The position numbers and the translations under genes were made by a program. Below, piece after piece: positions 38,048 through 49,228 of a stretch of 64,000 bases of DNA. Within the stretch, counting starts at the first letter, position 1. Each line of letters starts with the position of its first letter. Origin of the DNA: Strobilurus pachycystidiatus (Eukaryota > Basidiomycota > Agaricomycetes > Agaricales > Physalacriaceae); assembly GCA_019915135.1 (NCBI GenBank), contig JAHLMK010000018.1:992001-1056000 (forward strand), read 5' to 3'. A model generated the notes under the pieces. That model worked only from the letters and a program-made list of their open reading frames with translations. It searched no databases and was not told the origin of the DNA.

Positions 38048-39108
38048 CCCTCGTGGCTTAAGCCGAGGACGAGCAAAAGCAAAGACAGACGGCCAAGGGG
38101 GGAGATTAGCGAAGACGCGGGTGCCCTTTGCGTAGTCGTGTCTATTCAGCCCTGTTTATTATATTGACGAGTTCCGGACTAGCGACCGAGATATATCCTT
38201 TCTCACGGACCGTCCGGTAACCACTGAGAACATAAGAAACTTCGATGGTTCCGCCGGGAAGTCGAGGAAACTCAAAATGAGAGCTGTACCTTGCAACGGC
38301 GCACACTGCGACCCACAAGGTCCACCATCGAGAACCTTCATGTCCGCCTCCTCCCGCCATCGTCTGCCTTACAGTAGGGACGCCTGGTGAAGAAGGAATG
38401 GAAAGATATCTCGACTGTGGGAAGAGGCACTTGGCAGATTAAGCCGTGTGATCGAACAGTTGACCTGGGGGATCAATAAGGCACATGTCATCATATGCAC
38501 CAGTCAGGCTTTTAGGTCAGGTCGAACAAGAAAGCATGCAGCGTCTGACTTAACCGTTGACGGCGCAATTACCCTCCTTTACAGTCTTGTCTGGCTATCG
38601 TCCATCAGACTAACCCAGTGCTTACATTGCGATTGGGCCCGCGAATTCAGAGCGCGGTCCCAATTAACCTTATGACCCAGCCTGGACTGGGCATTCCTAT
38701 CTCAGTCTGCGCAGTGTCTGTCAATGCGCCTTCATTCTCTAACGTCTACGACGGATACATTACTGAGGCATCGCCGATGTTCTGTAGGAATCCTTGGCAG
38801 GACCTGAAGGACGAGACGCGCTGTCTATACAGATTATTACCCACGCAACCTACGACAGACACATGTCAGCTTTCTTTGAGCGCTTCGAGCAACAGCGAGT
38901 TGATTCCGGCACGCAGCCTGTAGGGCAGTACAGGAACGATAGGAAGCATCTCCAGAGTTGCCTGCCCTTGACGATTACAAATGTCAGGCGCTAGTCATTC
39001 GCCAACCAACCAGCCACACAATGATGCCCTTCGACAGAAAGCCTAGTCAGGGCGTATGGAATGGTATATTATGATGGATCTATAGTATATAAGTAAACTG
39101 CTTACTGC
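38048..39108. other. Intergenic stretch with short unassigned frames
   Basis: No full gene was found. A plus-strand frame at about 38800-38993 reads IQIITHATYDRHMSAFFERF and onwards, which looks protein-like but has no clear start, partner exon or family. It could be a relic. The left end is the DUF6533 promoter region, the right end the 3' flank of ERG4. Confidence 0.4.
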
Positions 39109-41006
39109 CTAATAAATGCCTGGGATGAACTTGTACTTGACGATTGAGCAGTAACGCTCCCAGTCTTTTCCGTACTTGACAGAGCACCTGGAATGAATCA
39201 CGTCAGAAAATGAATCTAACTGACATGGAGGAAGTGCTTGATACCTTTCAAAGTCACGTCCGCAGCGATGAATGAGAACGGTGATGAAAAAGACTGAATA
39301 GAAGTATGGTATGGGGGTGGCGAACCCAATGACGGCCCCCCAGGTGAAACTCATCGTCCAGTCGGCAACATAATTCTGTGATACATTGAGCCGGCGCTGA
39401 AGTATACGCAAAGGGCTACGTACAGGTTTCCGGGAATACGCCCACCATCCACTCGTCAGTAAGCGATTGCTGTGTAAAGGGGAAGGTTCAGTTTCAGACT
39501 ATGCGGAATCGGTCTGACGCATACCCATGAGCGGTCTGCACAAATGAGGGGTTCTCGACTGTGTTCCAGGGTAGTTGAGGGAAAGTCTTGCGAAATTCAG
39601 TGATGCCCTGGAGCTGCATCTTGAAATGACTTTTTTGGGCCATGGCGGTGTCCCAGCTAGAGGTAGGGTGAGAAAGACAGGTTGCGAAGGAGAACGGGTG
39701 GACTTGCATGAAATACGCAGTCAGCAATGTAGAATAGAGGACAATGTATGTCGGAGTCGAAAACTGGTACTTGGAAGGGTCGTGCGAGGCCATGTAGACA
39801 ACAGAGTAGACATATGACTACAGGAAGGAAGAGGTATCAACGACCGACACAAATCGGAGGCAATGGAGATCTTACGAATGGTACACCAGCAAAGTTCCAG
39901 AAGATGACCATGAAGCCCCATTTCTCATGGTACATGTCCCAAGTCTGGGGAATGCATTCTTCTCCCTTGCCGCTGCCGACGGTATGAGAAACTAGCATGA
40001 TATGGCCAGTCAGAAAGACTCACCAAGCATTCAGGTACAACCAAGTTGCGAGGATCATGAAAGCCATGTTCTACAAGACGAGGTCAGGAATAGCATCAAA
40101 CAGAAGCGAGCCGATTACAGGTGTCACGTATCCCAGCTGTTCGTATTGTTTGCATCCACCGGACACAGCCAGGAAGAACACGATAACCCACGGTATGCGG
40201 ACCTCTGCCCACATCTTCAAGTCGATACTTCCAATGCGAGGGTTCAACGAGGCGCCCATGAAGACATCGTAGATGAAGTTGCCGGACATACGGATCTGCG
40301 TGCCAGTCGCCACTGCGAAGAAATACATGCCGAAGGAGACAGCGAAACCCCAGATCATGGCGACACTCATGAGATGTCCGTAATTGTCAATGATTTCGGT
40401 TAGCCGGAAGATGCCTGTGTAGTGCAAAACGGCAGAGGCGATCATCGTTGCGTAGAGCGAGGGGAGGGCGTTGCAGTTGTACATCAACGTTTTGTATCCC
40501 AGAGAAGGAACCGGAAGGCCCTCCTGTTGGAATCCGGGAATGACCCAAGCGAGGAAGAGCTGGAAAAAGATGTTCCCCGAGTAGACTTTCCAGGCGTACA
40601 AGTTTGGACTGGCATCCTAGGAGAGACATGAGAGGAGGTAAGCAGACGGCCTACGGACTACTCACTTCGCGGATGTGGCTCCACATTTTTAGCAGGAAGG
40701 GCTGTATGTCGTCGATCGAGGTCGGGTGCACCAACTGACCGTCGTAGAACCAGAGACAGACCCAGAGATAGTACATGAGCACGGGAAAGCCGGTCATTAT
40801 GGCAAGGACGCCCCAAGGGCCACCGAATTCATACCTGGAGCAAAGGTAAATCAGAGTAATGGATAATTTGGAGACCGTATTCACTCGAGATGTTGATCCA
40901 ATTTTTGGTCCATTTTCTTGCCTTCCTCGGTGATCTTCACCTCAGTAATGCCATTGACTTTGCCGTTCGTTCGTTGGCGCAGGCCCGGGCTATCGTTGAC
41001 GACCAT
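39109..41006 (-). CDS. ERG4: Delta(24(24(1)))-sterol reductase (sterol C-24(28) reductase)
   Basis: Last enzyme of ergosterol synthesis: reduces the C-24(28) double bond with NADPH in the ER membrane. The start ATG at 41006 gives a hydrophilic N terminus with [11 protein letters not shown], then [20 protein letters not shown], the family's first helix. Visible blocks are [17 protein letters not shown], the long helical middle ([20 protein letters not shown]), [60 protein letters not shown], the cofactor-side segment [20 protein letters not shown] and the C-terminal [20 protein letters not shown]...KFIPGIY. Several short introns occur. It resembles ERG4 rather than the C-14 reductase ERG24. 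All conserved blocks are present. Confidence 0.95.
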
Positions 41007-41257
41007 GGTGGTTGTGTGGAGAAAAGGCACTCAATCAGCACAAAAGTGGGCCGACTTTACAGGCATCAAAACTGAATGGCGCTGACAAGCCGGAGCAAAT
41101 AACGCGTCGCGCCGCGCCTCTATCACGGCGACCCCTTCCAATAGAATACGAGGTGTCAATGGTGAGGCTCACTCGCAAGTTTCTTGTAAAAGACTGAACA
41201 CTGCTATGGTACATAATATTGCTCGGTTATTCCGACTTCCCATGCTGCATATACTCT

Positions 41258-42547
41258 TCACAGATGACCACGAACAGGCTTCGGCACATAGCTGTTACAG
41301 ATGAGTATATGTACAGTGCATACAGGCTTATTCACTTACGGTTCCTCGAGGTATTTCAATTCATCATCCGATAGTTGTAGTTCATAGTCAAGATTTTCTT
41401 CCAGCCTCTTCACGGAGGATGTCCCGACGATTGGACTTGTGACTTTGGTGGCAACCCACGCCAAAGCGACTTGCGTCATTGTCTTTCCATGTTTCTTGGC
41501 TAGTTCTTCGACACGACTGATGATGATCTTATCGGCGTCTGAGAGACCTGCACCATTGCTAGCGCCACGCGTCGTGTCTTTGGCATTATCCACGGGGCGC
41601 GTCAGAAGCCCGCCGGCAAGAGGCGCCCAGGGAATCAGGCCGATGCCTTTGAACTTGCAGTAGGGGATCATCTCACGTTCCTGGGTGTAACACAGTCAGT
41701 ATCGCCGTTCGATTTCAGTAGCGTGGGTATGACGGACCTCTTCTCGGTAAAGTAACGAAACCTCGTTCTGCATACTAACGAACTGCGTCCATCCGTTGCG
41801 GACCGCGACGTCGTTCATCAGCGAAAATTGCCACGTACGCATGGAACTGGCGCCGATGTAGCGAACTTTCCCCGAGCGCACTAGGTCGTGGAGTGCCTGC
41901 ATAGTCTCTTCCACGGGTGTCTCCGCGTCGAAACGGTGTATCTGCAGAAGGTCGATGTACGAAGTCTTGAGTCGAGCGAGAGATGCCTCGACGGCATTGA
42001 ATATCGCGGTACGAGATAGCCCAGACTGATTGACGTAGTCTCTAGTCTGCTTGAGCTCAGGGTGGAAGTATGTGCGGATTCCGACTTCTTTGGCGACGAG
42101 GCCATTGCACTTTGTTAGTATAAGGACTTCGGAGCGGGGAATTGAGTACTGGAAGTCACATCGTCAATACCTCAGCCCAAGTTCTGCGAATATGGCAAAC
42201 CTGCTCAATGAATTTGGCCACGATTCGCTCAGATTCGCCGTTACAGTAGACGTTCGCAGTGTCGATCGTGTTGATTCCGCAATCCCAGGCCGCTTTCAAG
42301 ATCGGAATAGATTCTTCTTCGTTCAGGACCCATGGCTATGAAACGTCTTAAATAGCGTATCAAGTGCACTATGAACTCATTACCTGCCATTCAGGCGATC
42401 CAAAGCTCATGGCGCCGAGCTATGCGACCGTCAGTACTTGAAAGTTAATGACAATGGATTGAACTCCAGTATCTCACTTACGATGGGCACTGAGACTCTT
42501 AGGCCACAAGAGCCCAGTTTGCGATATTTGACTGGTTGAGCGCACAT
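41258..42547 (-). CDS. Aldo/keto reductase
   Basis: NAD(P)H-dependent oxidoreductase of the aryl-alcohol-dehydrogenase-like branch. The start ATG at 42547 gives MCAQPVKYRKLGSCGLRVSV. The catalytic tetrad is visible: Asp and Tyr in INTIDTANVYCNGESE, Lys in VLILTKCNGL and His in DLLQIHRFDAETP. The barrel continues through GKVRYIGASSMRTWQF, QNEVSLLYREE, GLIPWAPLAGGLLTRP (cofactor loop), ALAWVATKVTSPIVGTSSVK (adenosine-phosphate binding region) and ends EEPYVPKPVRGHL after a last intron. About seven exons. The substrate is not predictable; similar fungal enzymes reduce aldehydes from aromatic or toxin metabolism. Confidence 0.93.
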
Positions 42548-43036
42548 GGTTTGGGGGAGACCTTGGGGAAGAGGAAGAGAGCGATAAGATTTATCAGCAC
42601 AGTTCAGATGGGAAAGCTTTCAAAGCGTCGTGGTCACGAGTCGAAGAACTTCCGTAACTCGGATTTCAATGACAATGCCAACGACGCACGCGTCAGCCCA
42701 TTCTCGTAACCGCGTCCTGACGTAGAAAATCTCCATCTGGCCGAAGACGAAGGGTCTGAGAAATGAACGTTGAACATTCAAACGTCCAGTTCATCGAGGC
42801 ATTAATTAGTGATTGGGTGAAGCTCGGAAACGAGGAACTGATGGATATTCCAAGGGATGCCACAGAAGATGTTTCCTGCTCGTCACCAAGCGCGTAGCAC
42901 GCTTTCTCGGCCCTCGCGTTCACTGTCTCGACGCTTGTTGTCGCACCCTACGTCACACTATGGTCTATGGGTTCTCTATGAATTTGTGCCTCTGTCCTAC
43001 GAATGTGTTTTGGCCTTGTTCTCCCACCTAAGATAA
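42548..43036. other. Intergenic between tandem minus-strand genes
   Basis: 5' flank of the aldo/keto reductase and 3' flank of the thioesterase-like gene. No coding exon was recognised. Confidence 0.5.
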
Positions 43037-44248
43037 TCACAATTTAAATACACCTCCTTTTAGGAAAGCCTGCGCGTTCACTGTCAACGCCATCTGATTC
43101 GCTACCAGAAGGCACACTTGCTTCTCTCGCCATCCTGGCTCCTCTTTTCCTTCCCCCAAATAACACGGCGCGGTCCACACTTCAATGCAGGCATCGTGTC
43201 TCTGATGTGGATGGTTGATAAAGGCGCCAGACGAGAACACCCCCACTGTTCGGCTAGAATAATCCTTTGAGGGTGGAGGGACGGGAGACTTGAACTCGAG
43301 CGTCAACACCAAGGTTGGGAACAGTCTATATATATAGTAAGTTCTTCGTTTCCACTCTGTGCCACTGAACTCGGAGATGAAGGATTGGACGAACGTACGT
43401 GTTCATGCCTCCTGGACAATATTCCACCGGGAGCAAGATAGGGATGTTCTTCAGTAGGTCTGACAAGACAGACAGAGAAGCTGGGGTTATACGCTCGTCC
43501 TTATCCGATAACTCGAGCCAGGACCCCCACTCTAGTCGCCCTCCACCGACAACCGTGTTGCGGCGTGTTTCATTACCAGCGGAGATTTCCGGCTCGTCCG
43601 TGCACTTGATATGTTTTCTGAAGTTCATTATGGGAGGTTTATGTTTTTCACCGTTTGGAGCTGTCGAGGGATGGTGGAAGAGAGGAATGCGTCGGCCGTA
43701 TGGAGAGAAAGGTGAAAGGCTCGGAGTGGAAGACGGGTGTTGGGGCGTGAGCTGCCCAAAGATGAGATGAGAGACGATGCGAATCTGATTCTGCACGTAT
43801 TACAGTGTCGGCATGCTGAACCTGAAGTTAAACTATAGACTTACATTCTGTCGTAGTTCCGCCGAGAGATTGGTGAAAGTTCTACCCTTCTTCATGATTT
43901 TCACATGAATCTCAAAGGCCGCGACGGTGCAATTTTTCAAGAAATGTGCAGTGACGTGGATGGGATCGACATGCGTGCTGTCCTTTTGCTCTTGAATACA
44001 AGCCTCTAATATCTGAGCAAGGACGTAGCCTAGAAGATAAGTCCAATTAGTCGTCGAGGAGAAGACGAATGGCAGGTCACCTCCATTCGGCAGTCTGCAG
44101 AAAAGATGAGACGTTCTGAAGTTAAGTTTCAGCACATTCAGAGGACGTACCCGGCCGCAGTCCAGTCGGCATCCAAGACGCCACAATATTCACCGTGGGA
44201 TGATCCCACTGCCTTGTTCACTCGTATCGCTTGGTGTAGTGGCGCCAT
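43037..44248 (-). CDS. Acyl-CoA thioesterase-like double hot-dog protein
   Basis: Fungal thioesterase-superfamily protein (4HBT_3/TesB-like) that probably hydrolyses acyl-CoA. The start ATG at 44248 reads MAPLHQAIRVNKAVGSSHGE, then LDADWTAAGLPNGGD after an intron with donor GTACGT. The first hot-dog domain is clear: LLGYVLAQILEACIQEQKDS, HVDPIHVTAHFLKNC, FEIHVKIMKKGRTFTNLSAE, NQIRIVSHLIFGQL. The second domain includes FRKHIKCTDEPE, RLEWGSWLELSDKDERI and DLLKNIPILLPVE. The C-terminal part (LVLTLEFKSPVPPPSKDYS) ends at 43037. It could work with the acyl-CoA oxidase of this window in fatty-acid turnover, but nothing links them directly. TATA-like repeats lie just upstream. Confidence 0.85.
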
Positions 44249-44282
44249 ATCTCTGCTGCTAAGGGTGAGGTCCGCTCCCTCT

Positions 44283-44323
44283 TATAAGAATTTAACGGAC
44301 ACAGTATAAGAGTTTGACGGACA
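44283..44323. promoter_or_regulatory. TATA-containing tandem duplication before the thioesterase gene
   Basis: Two 19-nt copies (44283-44301 and 44305-44323) begin TATAAGA and end GACGGACA or AACGGACA; they differ at two positions and repeat with a 22-nt period. The first copy contains the palindrome CTTATAAG, about 35 bp before the thioesterase ATG, so it can act as its TATA box on the minus strand. The duplication may be a promoter element or a chance microduplication. Confidence 0.5.
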
Positions 44324-44689
44324 AAGGAGCACTTCCTCCACCATACTATGAAGTCGATAGTTCAGATGCGTGCTGTCGCCGTCTTTAGTCGACAGAATGT
44401 TCAGTGACTATCCTTTAGATCCGGAACGCCCAAGTACCGGTCGGCCTGGTAGATTCGGTCGTCGATGCCTGGTTCGTCTCTGGATATGGATATGCGCCTA
44501 TTACAATTAATTGAGCACATCTACCGCGCCTTGGTCGGGACACTCACAGGGAGAAGACGATCCCATCGTTGAGACGCGACGATGATTCTAGGCTTTGTCC
44601 CGGGCCAGCTGCGAGCTAGTGTTGATCCTTCGTTTTCTTGCTTTGATCCTGGCGGCAGCGCACCCACGTTCGCTCTGATTTATCGTGTC

Positions 44690-45070
44690 TCTGCGGAATT
44701 GGCAGTCTGGATTTGCAAGTGAGGCACCAATCTAGTAGTGACTTTAGTTTGGTTAATTTGTGAGACGTCGCGACCCTTGGCAGTCATCTTGTACGCTAAA
44801 CTTTAGTATGCCAATGTGTCTCCGCGGAATTGACAGCCTGAAGTCGCAAATGAGGTGCCCAAGCTAGTCTGGGAGATGTTCCTACCTATGATGGTCCTCT
44901 TGCTAGCTAGAGGCCAGGAGTTTGAGTGATCTCTGCTAAACTGGAGCAATGCGTGCCCAAGCTAGAGACTATGCATGTGAGACGTCGCGACGTAGACTTC
45001 GACAGTCATCTTGCGGGCTGGAGCCAGGAGTTCGAGTGAACTACGCTGATTTGGAGCGATGCTGATGTGT
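44690..45070. repeat. Interleaved degenerate repeats
   Basis: Three motif families recur. Family 1 (about 44692 and 44820) shares GCGGAATTG, GCAA..GAGG and a C-AATCTAGT/C-AAGCTAGT end, 128 bp apart. Family 2 (about 44761 and 44979) shares TGAGACGTCGCGAC and CAGTCATCTTG. Family 3 (about 44918 and 45018) shares CCAGGAGTTyGAGTGA...CTGgAGC or TTGGAGC followed by GATG or AATG. GTGCCCAAGCTAG also occurs twice (44859 region and 44952 region). The order is mixed rather than simple tandem, as in a decayed satellite or nested solo element. No coding capacity. Confidence 0.65.
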
Positions 45071-45245
45071 GCTATGATCCTGTAGAGGAGACCCCTGGGT
45101 ACTAACTTGATAATGCTTAGTACTGACTGAACGACGGGTGCATGATTACTATGATGCTCACACTGACATCCTTCATTTCATGCCTGCCTGCGACTGGACA
45201 AGGTCTATCCAGATGAGATCCGACGTAAGCAAAAGCCGGAGGTAG

Positions 45246-45252
45246 TATAAAG
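45246..45252 (+). promoter_or_regulatory. TATA box of the SnoaL-like gene
   Basis: TATAAAG lies 50 bp before the ATG at 45302, within GTAGTATAAAGGAGGACG. This is a good match to a canonical TATA box with a short 5' UTR. Confidence 0.55.
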
Positions 45253-45301
45253 GAGGACGATAATCTAGTCTGCTAGTCAAGTCAAATCAAGTATCCATCC
45301 A

Positions 45302-45944
45302 ATGTCCGTCAACCAAGTCCAGCGCGAGGCAGCAGAGAAGTGGCTCGCTAACGTTTGTTTATCTCTCGGAGGCTCTTACGACTGTCGCTGATTGCGAGTG
45401 TAGTATTACCACCTCAAAGAGTCTCTCGACCTCGAGAAATGGACCTCGACTTGCTTCACGTCGGACGTGTCGTTCAACTTCAACAACATGCCTCCGAAGG
45501 AGGGACGTGATGCTGTCATCGAAGTGTTCAGCAAGCATATGACCAGTGAAGGGCTGAGAAGGACTATACACGAGTAAGTGCAACATACTGGGGCGCCAAC
45601 TTCCGTGCTAAAGGTCTCACAGAATGAGGGATGGTCAGTATAGATGTTCGAGCATTGTTTTGACGATGACGCGGATGCCTTGCAGTTCAAGTTCTTCCCG
45701 ATCGCATCATGGTCGCTACAACCGTCTCTGTGGAGTTCTCTAACAACGAGAGTACTTCTGTGAGGATGTTTGTCATCCTGGGCAAACGCTTGGAGGTTCG
45801 TTCATCGTGGTCTCTGCAGATTGTTTGAGTATATGAAACTTGAACTCGCAGGACGAACAAGCGAAGACGTACGATCTCTATGGCGATTTTTCGGAAGTCA
45901 TCCAGACTTTGGAAACCATCGAAGCGGCAAAGCATGGAGTTTGA
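45302..45944 (+). CDS. SnoaL/NTF2-like domain protein
   Basis: Five exons (45302-45352, 45404-45573, 45623-45633, 45686-45795, 45852-45944) join in phase to 144 residues, the size of a single cone-shaped SnoaL/NTF2 fold. Exon 3 is a micro-exon of 11 nt. Landmarks are the N-terminal helix REAAEKWLANYYHLKESLDL, the segment KWTSTCFTSDVSFNFNN typical of the family's first strand, GRDAVIEVFSKHM, and the late strands RIMVATTVSVEF and TSVRMFVILGKRLE. The end DFSEVIQTLETIEAAKHGV is helical. Members include small isomerases, cyclases, epoxide hydrolases and many uncharacterised fungal proteins; no active-site residue could be assigned. The gene is preceded by repeat-rich DNA and a TATA box. Confidence 0.8.
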
Positions 45945-46176
45945 AGCGCGCGCTTGCAGAGTTTTGCTCTAACTCTGAACTTGGAATACAGAGTGATACA
46001 ATCTTACAATCAATGACATACAATACAGATGTGATGATGATTCATGCACGGGTATATCCCATTACGCCCGGGGACCGCAAACGCCTAAACAAAGCCATCA
46101 ATGTCTGTCCGCCCTCGGGACCCCACCTGCAAAAGCGCGTCAGTACCTACATCAACAATGAGCCAAAGATGTCAAC

Positions 46177-48429
46177 TTACTCCCCAGCCGACACTTCCTG
46201 GCAACACTGTTCAAATTCCTCAGACGCATTGACCTCCTCCCACTTTTCCACGACGTAATCCTCAATAAGGGACCGAAGCTCGTCCCAAGCCGACGTGGCG
46301 AGGAGCAGAGCGAAGCTCGACTGCGGGGTGAGAGTGCCCATCATATGTTCGAGCGCAAGGTTGGCTAGAGCGGGCATCCCGTATCGGTGCGCAACCTGGT
46401 ACATCGATAATGCCGACGCGGGTGCGGGTGCGGGCGTCGGGTGCGGGTGCGGGTCGGTGAGTGCCGATGCACTTTGCCTCGAACGCTGAGCACGTGGAGA
46501 GACAGGGTAGTTTGCGGCATAATTTGTCGGTGGCACGGATAGCGGGACGACAGGTTGCTTCGGTCTTGCTGGTGATGTACTGGGTATGTTAACAGCCATA
46601 CCAGAGGGTCGACGAGAAGTTGTGGATGTCGATGGGTGGGAGGGTACACGGGTTGGCGGAGAAGACGTCTTGGAGGAAGAGGCAGTGGTAGGCGGTCTTG
46701 CACTGGGGTTCGGTCTGAGCGTTGGGTTTTGAGGTGCACCTTTCCCATGATTGGGTGAACTCCGGTCATTGATACTCTCTCCGCTTGTTGCGCTGATAGC
46801 ATCTCCGGAGATGTGGTCATCTACCGGTCCCGACTTGTGGAAAGTCTTCCAATCCCATTCACCGCCATCAGCGCGAAGCCATTTCGCACTCCATCCGGCT
46901 CCAATGCCTTCGACAGCAATGCGCGGGTCGTCATGCTCCTTGAAGAGAAGCCAATTGGCGCTGCAGGCTGTTAGAGATGAAGGAAACAAGTGAAGCATTG
47001 TAGCCTTACTAGCAATATTTCAAGAGCCAGTAGATGGTCTCAAAGTCAGCCTCCTGAACAACGATAGTGTACAGTTTTCGCTCTCCTGCTACAACTCCTT
47101 GATTCTCGGCAAATGCAGAAGCCAGCATGGTCGCAAAATATTCCGATCGTCGCGTCAGAATGTCTGAGTGCGCGTAGATGATACGTTTGCGCGCGGTCGT
47201 ATGAGCCGTAAACAGGGTATGAGAGGATGAAGCGGACGAAGGTGACTGTCTACTCGTAGGAGACGCCAGTTCGTTTGAATCTGAGGCGGTGATGTCGTTG
47301 GAGAGTCGTTCTAGACAAACGAATCTAATGTCACCAGTATCTGAAGAAGGTGTAAGCTTAGCTTCGGAGATGGATATGACGTGACATACTGGGATTATCA
47401 AGTGATGCTTCCAGGCCGTCAAGAAGGTCGCGAGGCACATAGTAAGCGGAAGGATGCGACGGAAAAAACGGTCCCAAGGGAGAATGGATCTGGACAGAGA
47501 TGACGAGAGAGTCTGTCTCCTGGATGCGGGGATTCTCCAACAAAGAAGATAGGGATGGCAAGGGGCACGCTACGGAGACAGTCAGCAACGTAAATACACG
47601 GCCAATCTATTGATAAACATACCCCACACCTCGCTCTCTTGTCTGAACACCCAGTCATTCTGCCAGTTCTCCCAGAGCCACTCAGGCCGTGCTCCGCGCT
47701 CGCCTGAGCGGTCGTCCTGACACTTGATGGCGGCCATCATCGAAGCGGACATTTCATAGTCGGGGTGAGCAAAGTCGAGGGCGAGGGACGTGATGTACAT
47801 TGACAGGGTCTTTGAGTCAGGCTCTTCGTTGCCGGAATGGGTGCGTGCTGCATGGCATTTTAGACGTGTCAAAGTCCATGAAGTGACTTTTTCTTACCAA
47901 CCTCTAGCTTGTACTGCAAACAATCAGCCAGTCAGCCACTCAGATAGTCAAGCTGCCCACCTTGTTGTCGCCTATCATTGGCGACTGCTTCAACACCTCA
48001 AACTCATCGTCGTTCTCCGTGTCCGTGTCGCCAATTTCAATGTGGTCTCTTAGTTTGTGGACGTCGCGTATGATCCACTCAAAGCCCTGCGAAATGGTGA
48101 GCATGTGTTTGCACACGGAGCGAGCAACCACGCACAACAAACGTCCATTGACGCGTACCGTCCTCGACGGGGAAGCCCATGGTCGTCGAGCCGGTGTTAT
48201 GCCGCACTGCCAGCGGCGGTCCCGGGCTCACCGACGCCTTTGTTGGATCCCACGTTTGTTGCGGGGAAAGTCCAGGAGACCCGCCGGGCGAGTTGAGCAG
48301 GGAATTGCGCTGGGAGTAGCGCAGGTGTGCAGCAGAGGCCCACGGCCAGTCTGGGCGAGAAAGAGCGGAGGCGCGGCCGGGCGACGAGGACAAGGGTGTG
48401 GATATCCTTTGGTAGTCGGGAACCGACAT
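46177..48429 (-). CDS. MATH-like plus BTB/POZ domain protein
   Basis: The start ATG at 48429 (MSVPDYQRISTPLSSSPGR) opens a Ser/Pro-rich N terminus. A MATH-like domain follows: RQWTFVGFEWIIRDVHKLRD (across an intron with donor GTGCGT), YKLEVARTHSGNEEPDS, MYITSLALDFAHPDYEMSAS and LENPRIQETDSLVISVQI. The BTB half begins TGDIRFVCLERL and has KRIIYAHSDILTRRSEYFAT (the 'hxaHkxiLxxrSxyF' motif) and FETIYWLLKYCYANWLLF. It is interrupted by a long disordered insert rich in Ser/Pro/Thr, with a Pro-His/Pro-Ala run, before the BTB-distal helices MYQVAHRYGMPALANLALEH and SVA-type AWDELRSLIEDYVVEKWEEV. MATH-BTB proteins are usually substrate adaptors for Cullin-3 ubiquitin ligases; that role here is inference. 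Confidence 0.84.
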
Positions 48430-49228
48430 TTTGTACCGAAAGAAAGGAATCAAAGCCACTTCGGCCGTTGCCGATCTACTTTGCTCGCCGCGTATTGAAA
48501 TTCTGTACCAGACTGAATACTTGATAGCCTCAAAGTCTCTTACTCTGCCATCTGCGACGTTTTCCGGACTAAATGACTGATGTCTCTTTTCAAGGGGCGC
48601 CAGAGCACGATGGTGGACCATCGACGCGCTTGATGCGCCCGGCTCAACATCGCGGACTATCACTACGCGCTACTTGGCCTCTCAGATCACTGGTTGCGTC
48701 GTCGCTACAGGTACTGAACTCTACATCATTCCAGCTTCCTCCTGCCTTGCTCCTTGCAATCAATAATATTAAGATACTGTACTGCGCTCACTTGGTGCTC
48801 ACACCATTTTACTAATACTCTTCGCGTGATCAGACGGAGGCTAATGATTGCTGCTCGGGACTGTATATAGTTTGCTATCACTACAGTAAAACTGTAGATG
48901 CGTGTTCCCCCGCTATATGATTGCTCTTTTCCGTCAGACTTGCTGTTGAATGTGTTCACTGTTCAATGTAGTTGACTTCCGATCTGGCCGCGCTTTGGGC
49001 GCTGAGGCCTGAGGCACCGCTCTTGTCAGCCGCACAGCCACGCAGGATTGCATCACCGACCAAGGGTCCACAGGACTTGGCTTGTTGTTCCCTGGTTGTT
49101 CCCACTGTTCTTCTCCACTCCTTCCACCTCCTCGTTTCGCCCTCTCTTGTTCCCTACCAAACGCATATATCATCGCGCTACATTCTGCGCACTTCCACAA
49201 GGTCCGGCGTTATCTCCACTTTTGCGTC
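48430..49228. other. Divergent promoter region
   Basis: Shared 5' flank of the MATH/BTB gene (minus) and the small membrane protein gene (plus). No exon was seen. CT-rich tracts at about 49085-49150 probably form the 5' UTR of the gene at 49229. Confidence 0.5.

Noticed and set aside
46424..46460. GC-rich direct repeats as a possible CRISPR-like or satellite array
   Set aside because: They are simple codon repeats of a Pro-His/Pro-Ala run inside a coding exon; CRISPR is not expected in a fungus.
46365..46820. 151-codon minus-strand frame with His/Arg/Pro runs
   Set aside because: It is an alternative frame of the low-complexity insert in the MATH/BTB gene.
48430..48663. In-frame extension of the MATH/BTB gene upstream of 48429
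   Set aside because: No ATG is available at its start and the peptide is not conserved-looking; the ATG at 48429 is the better start.
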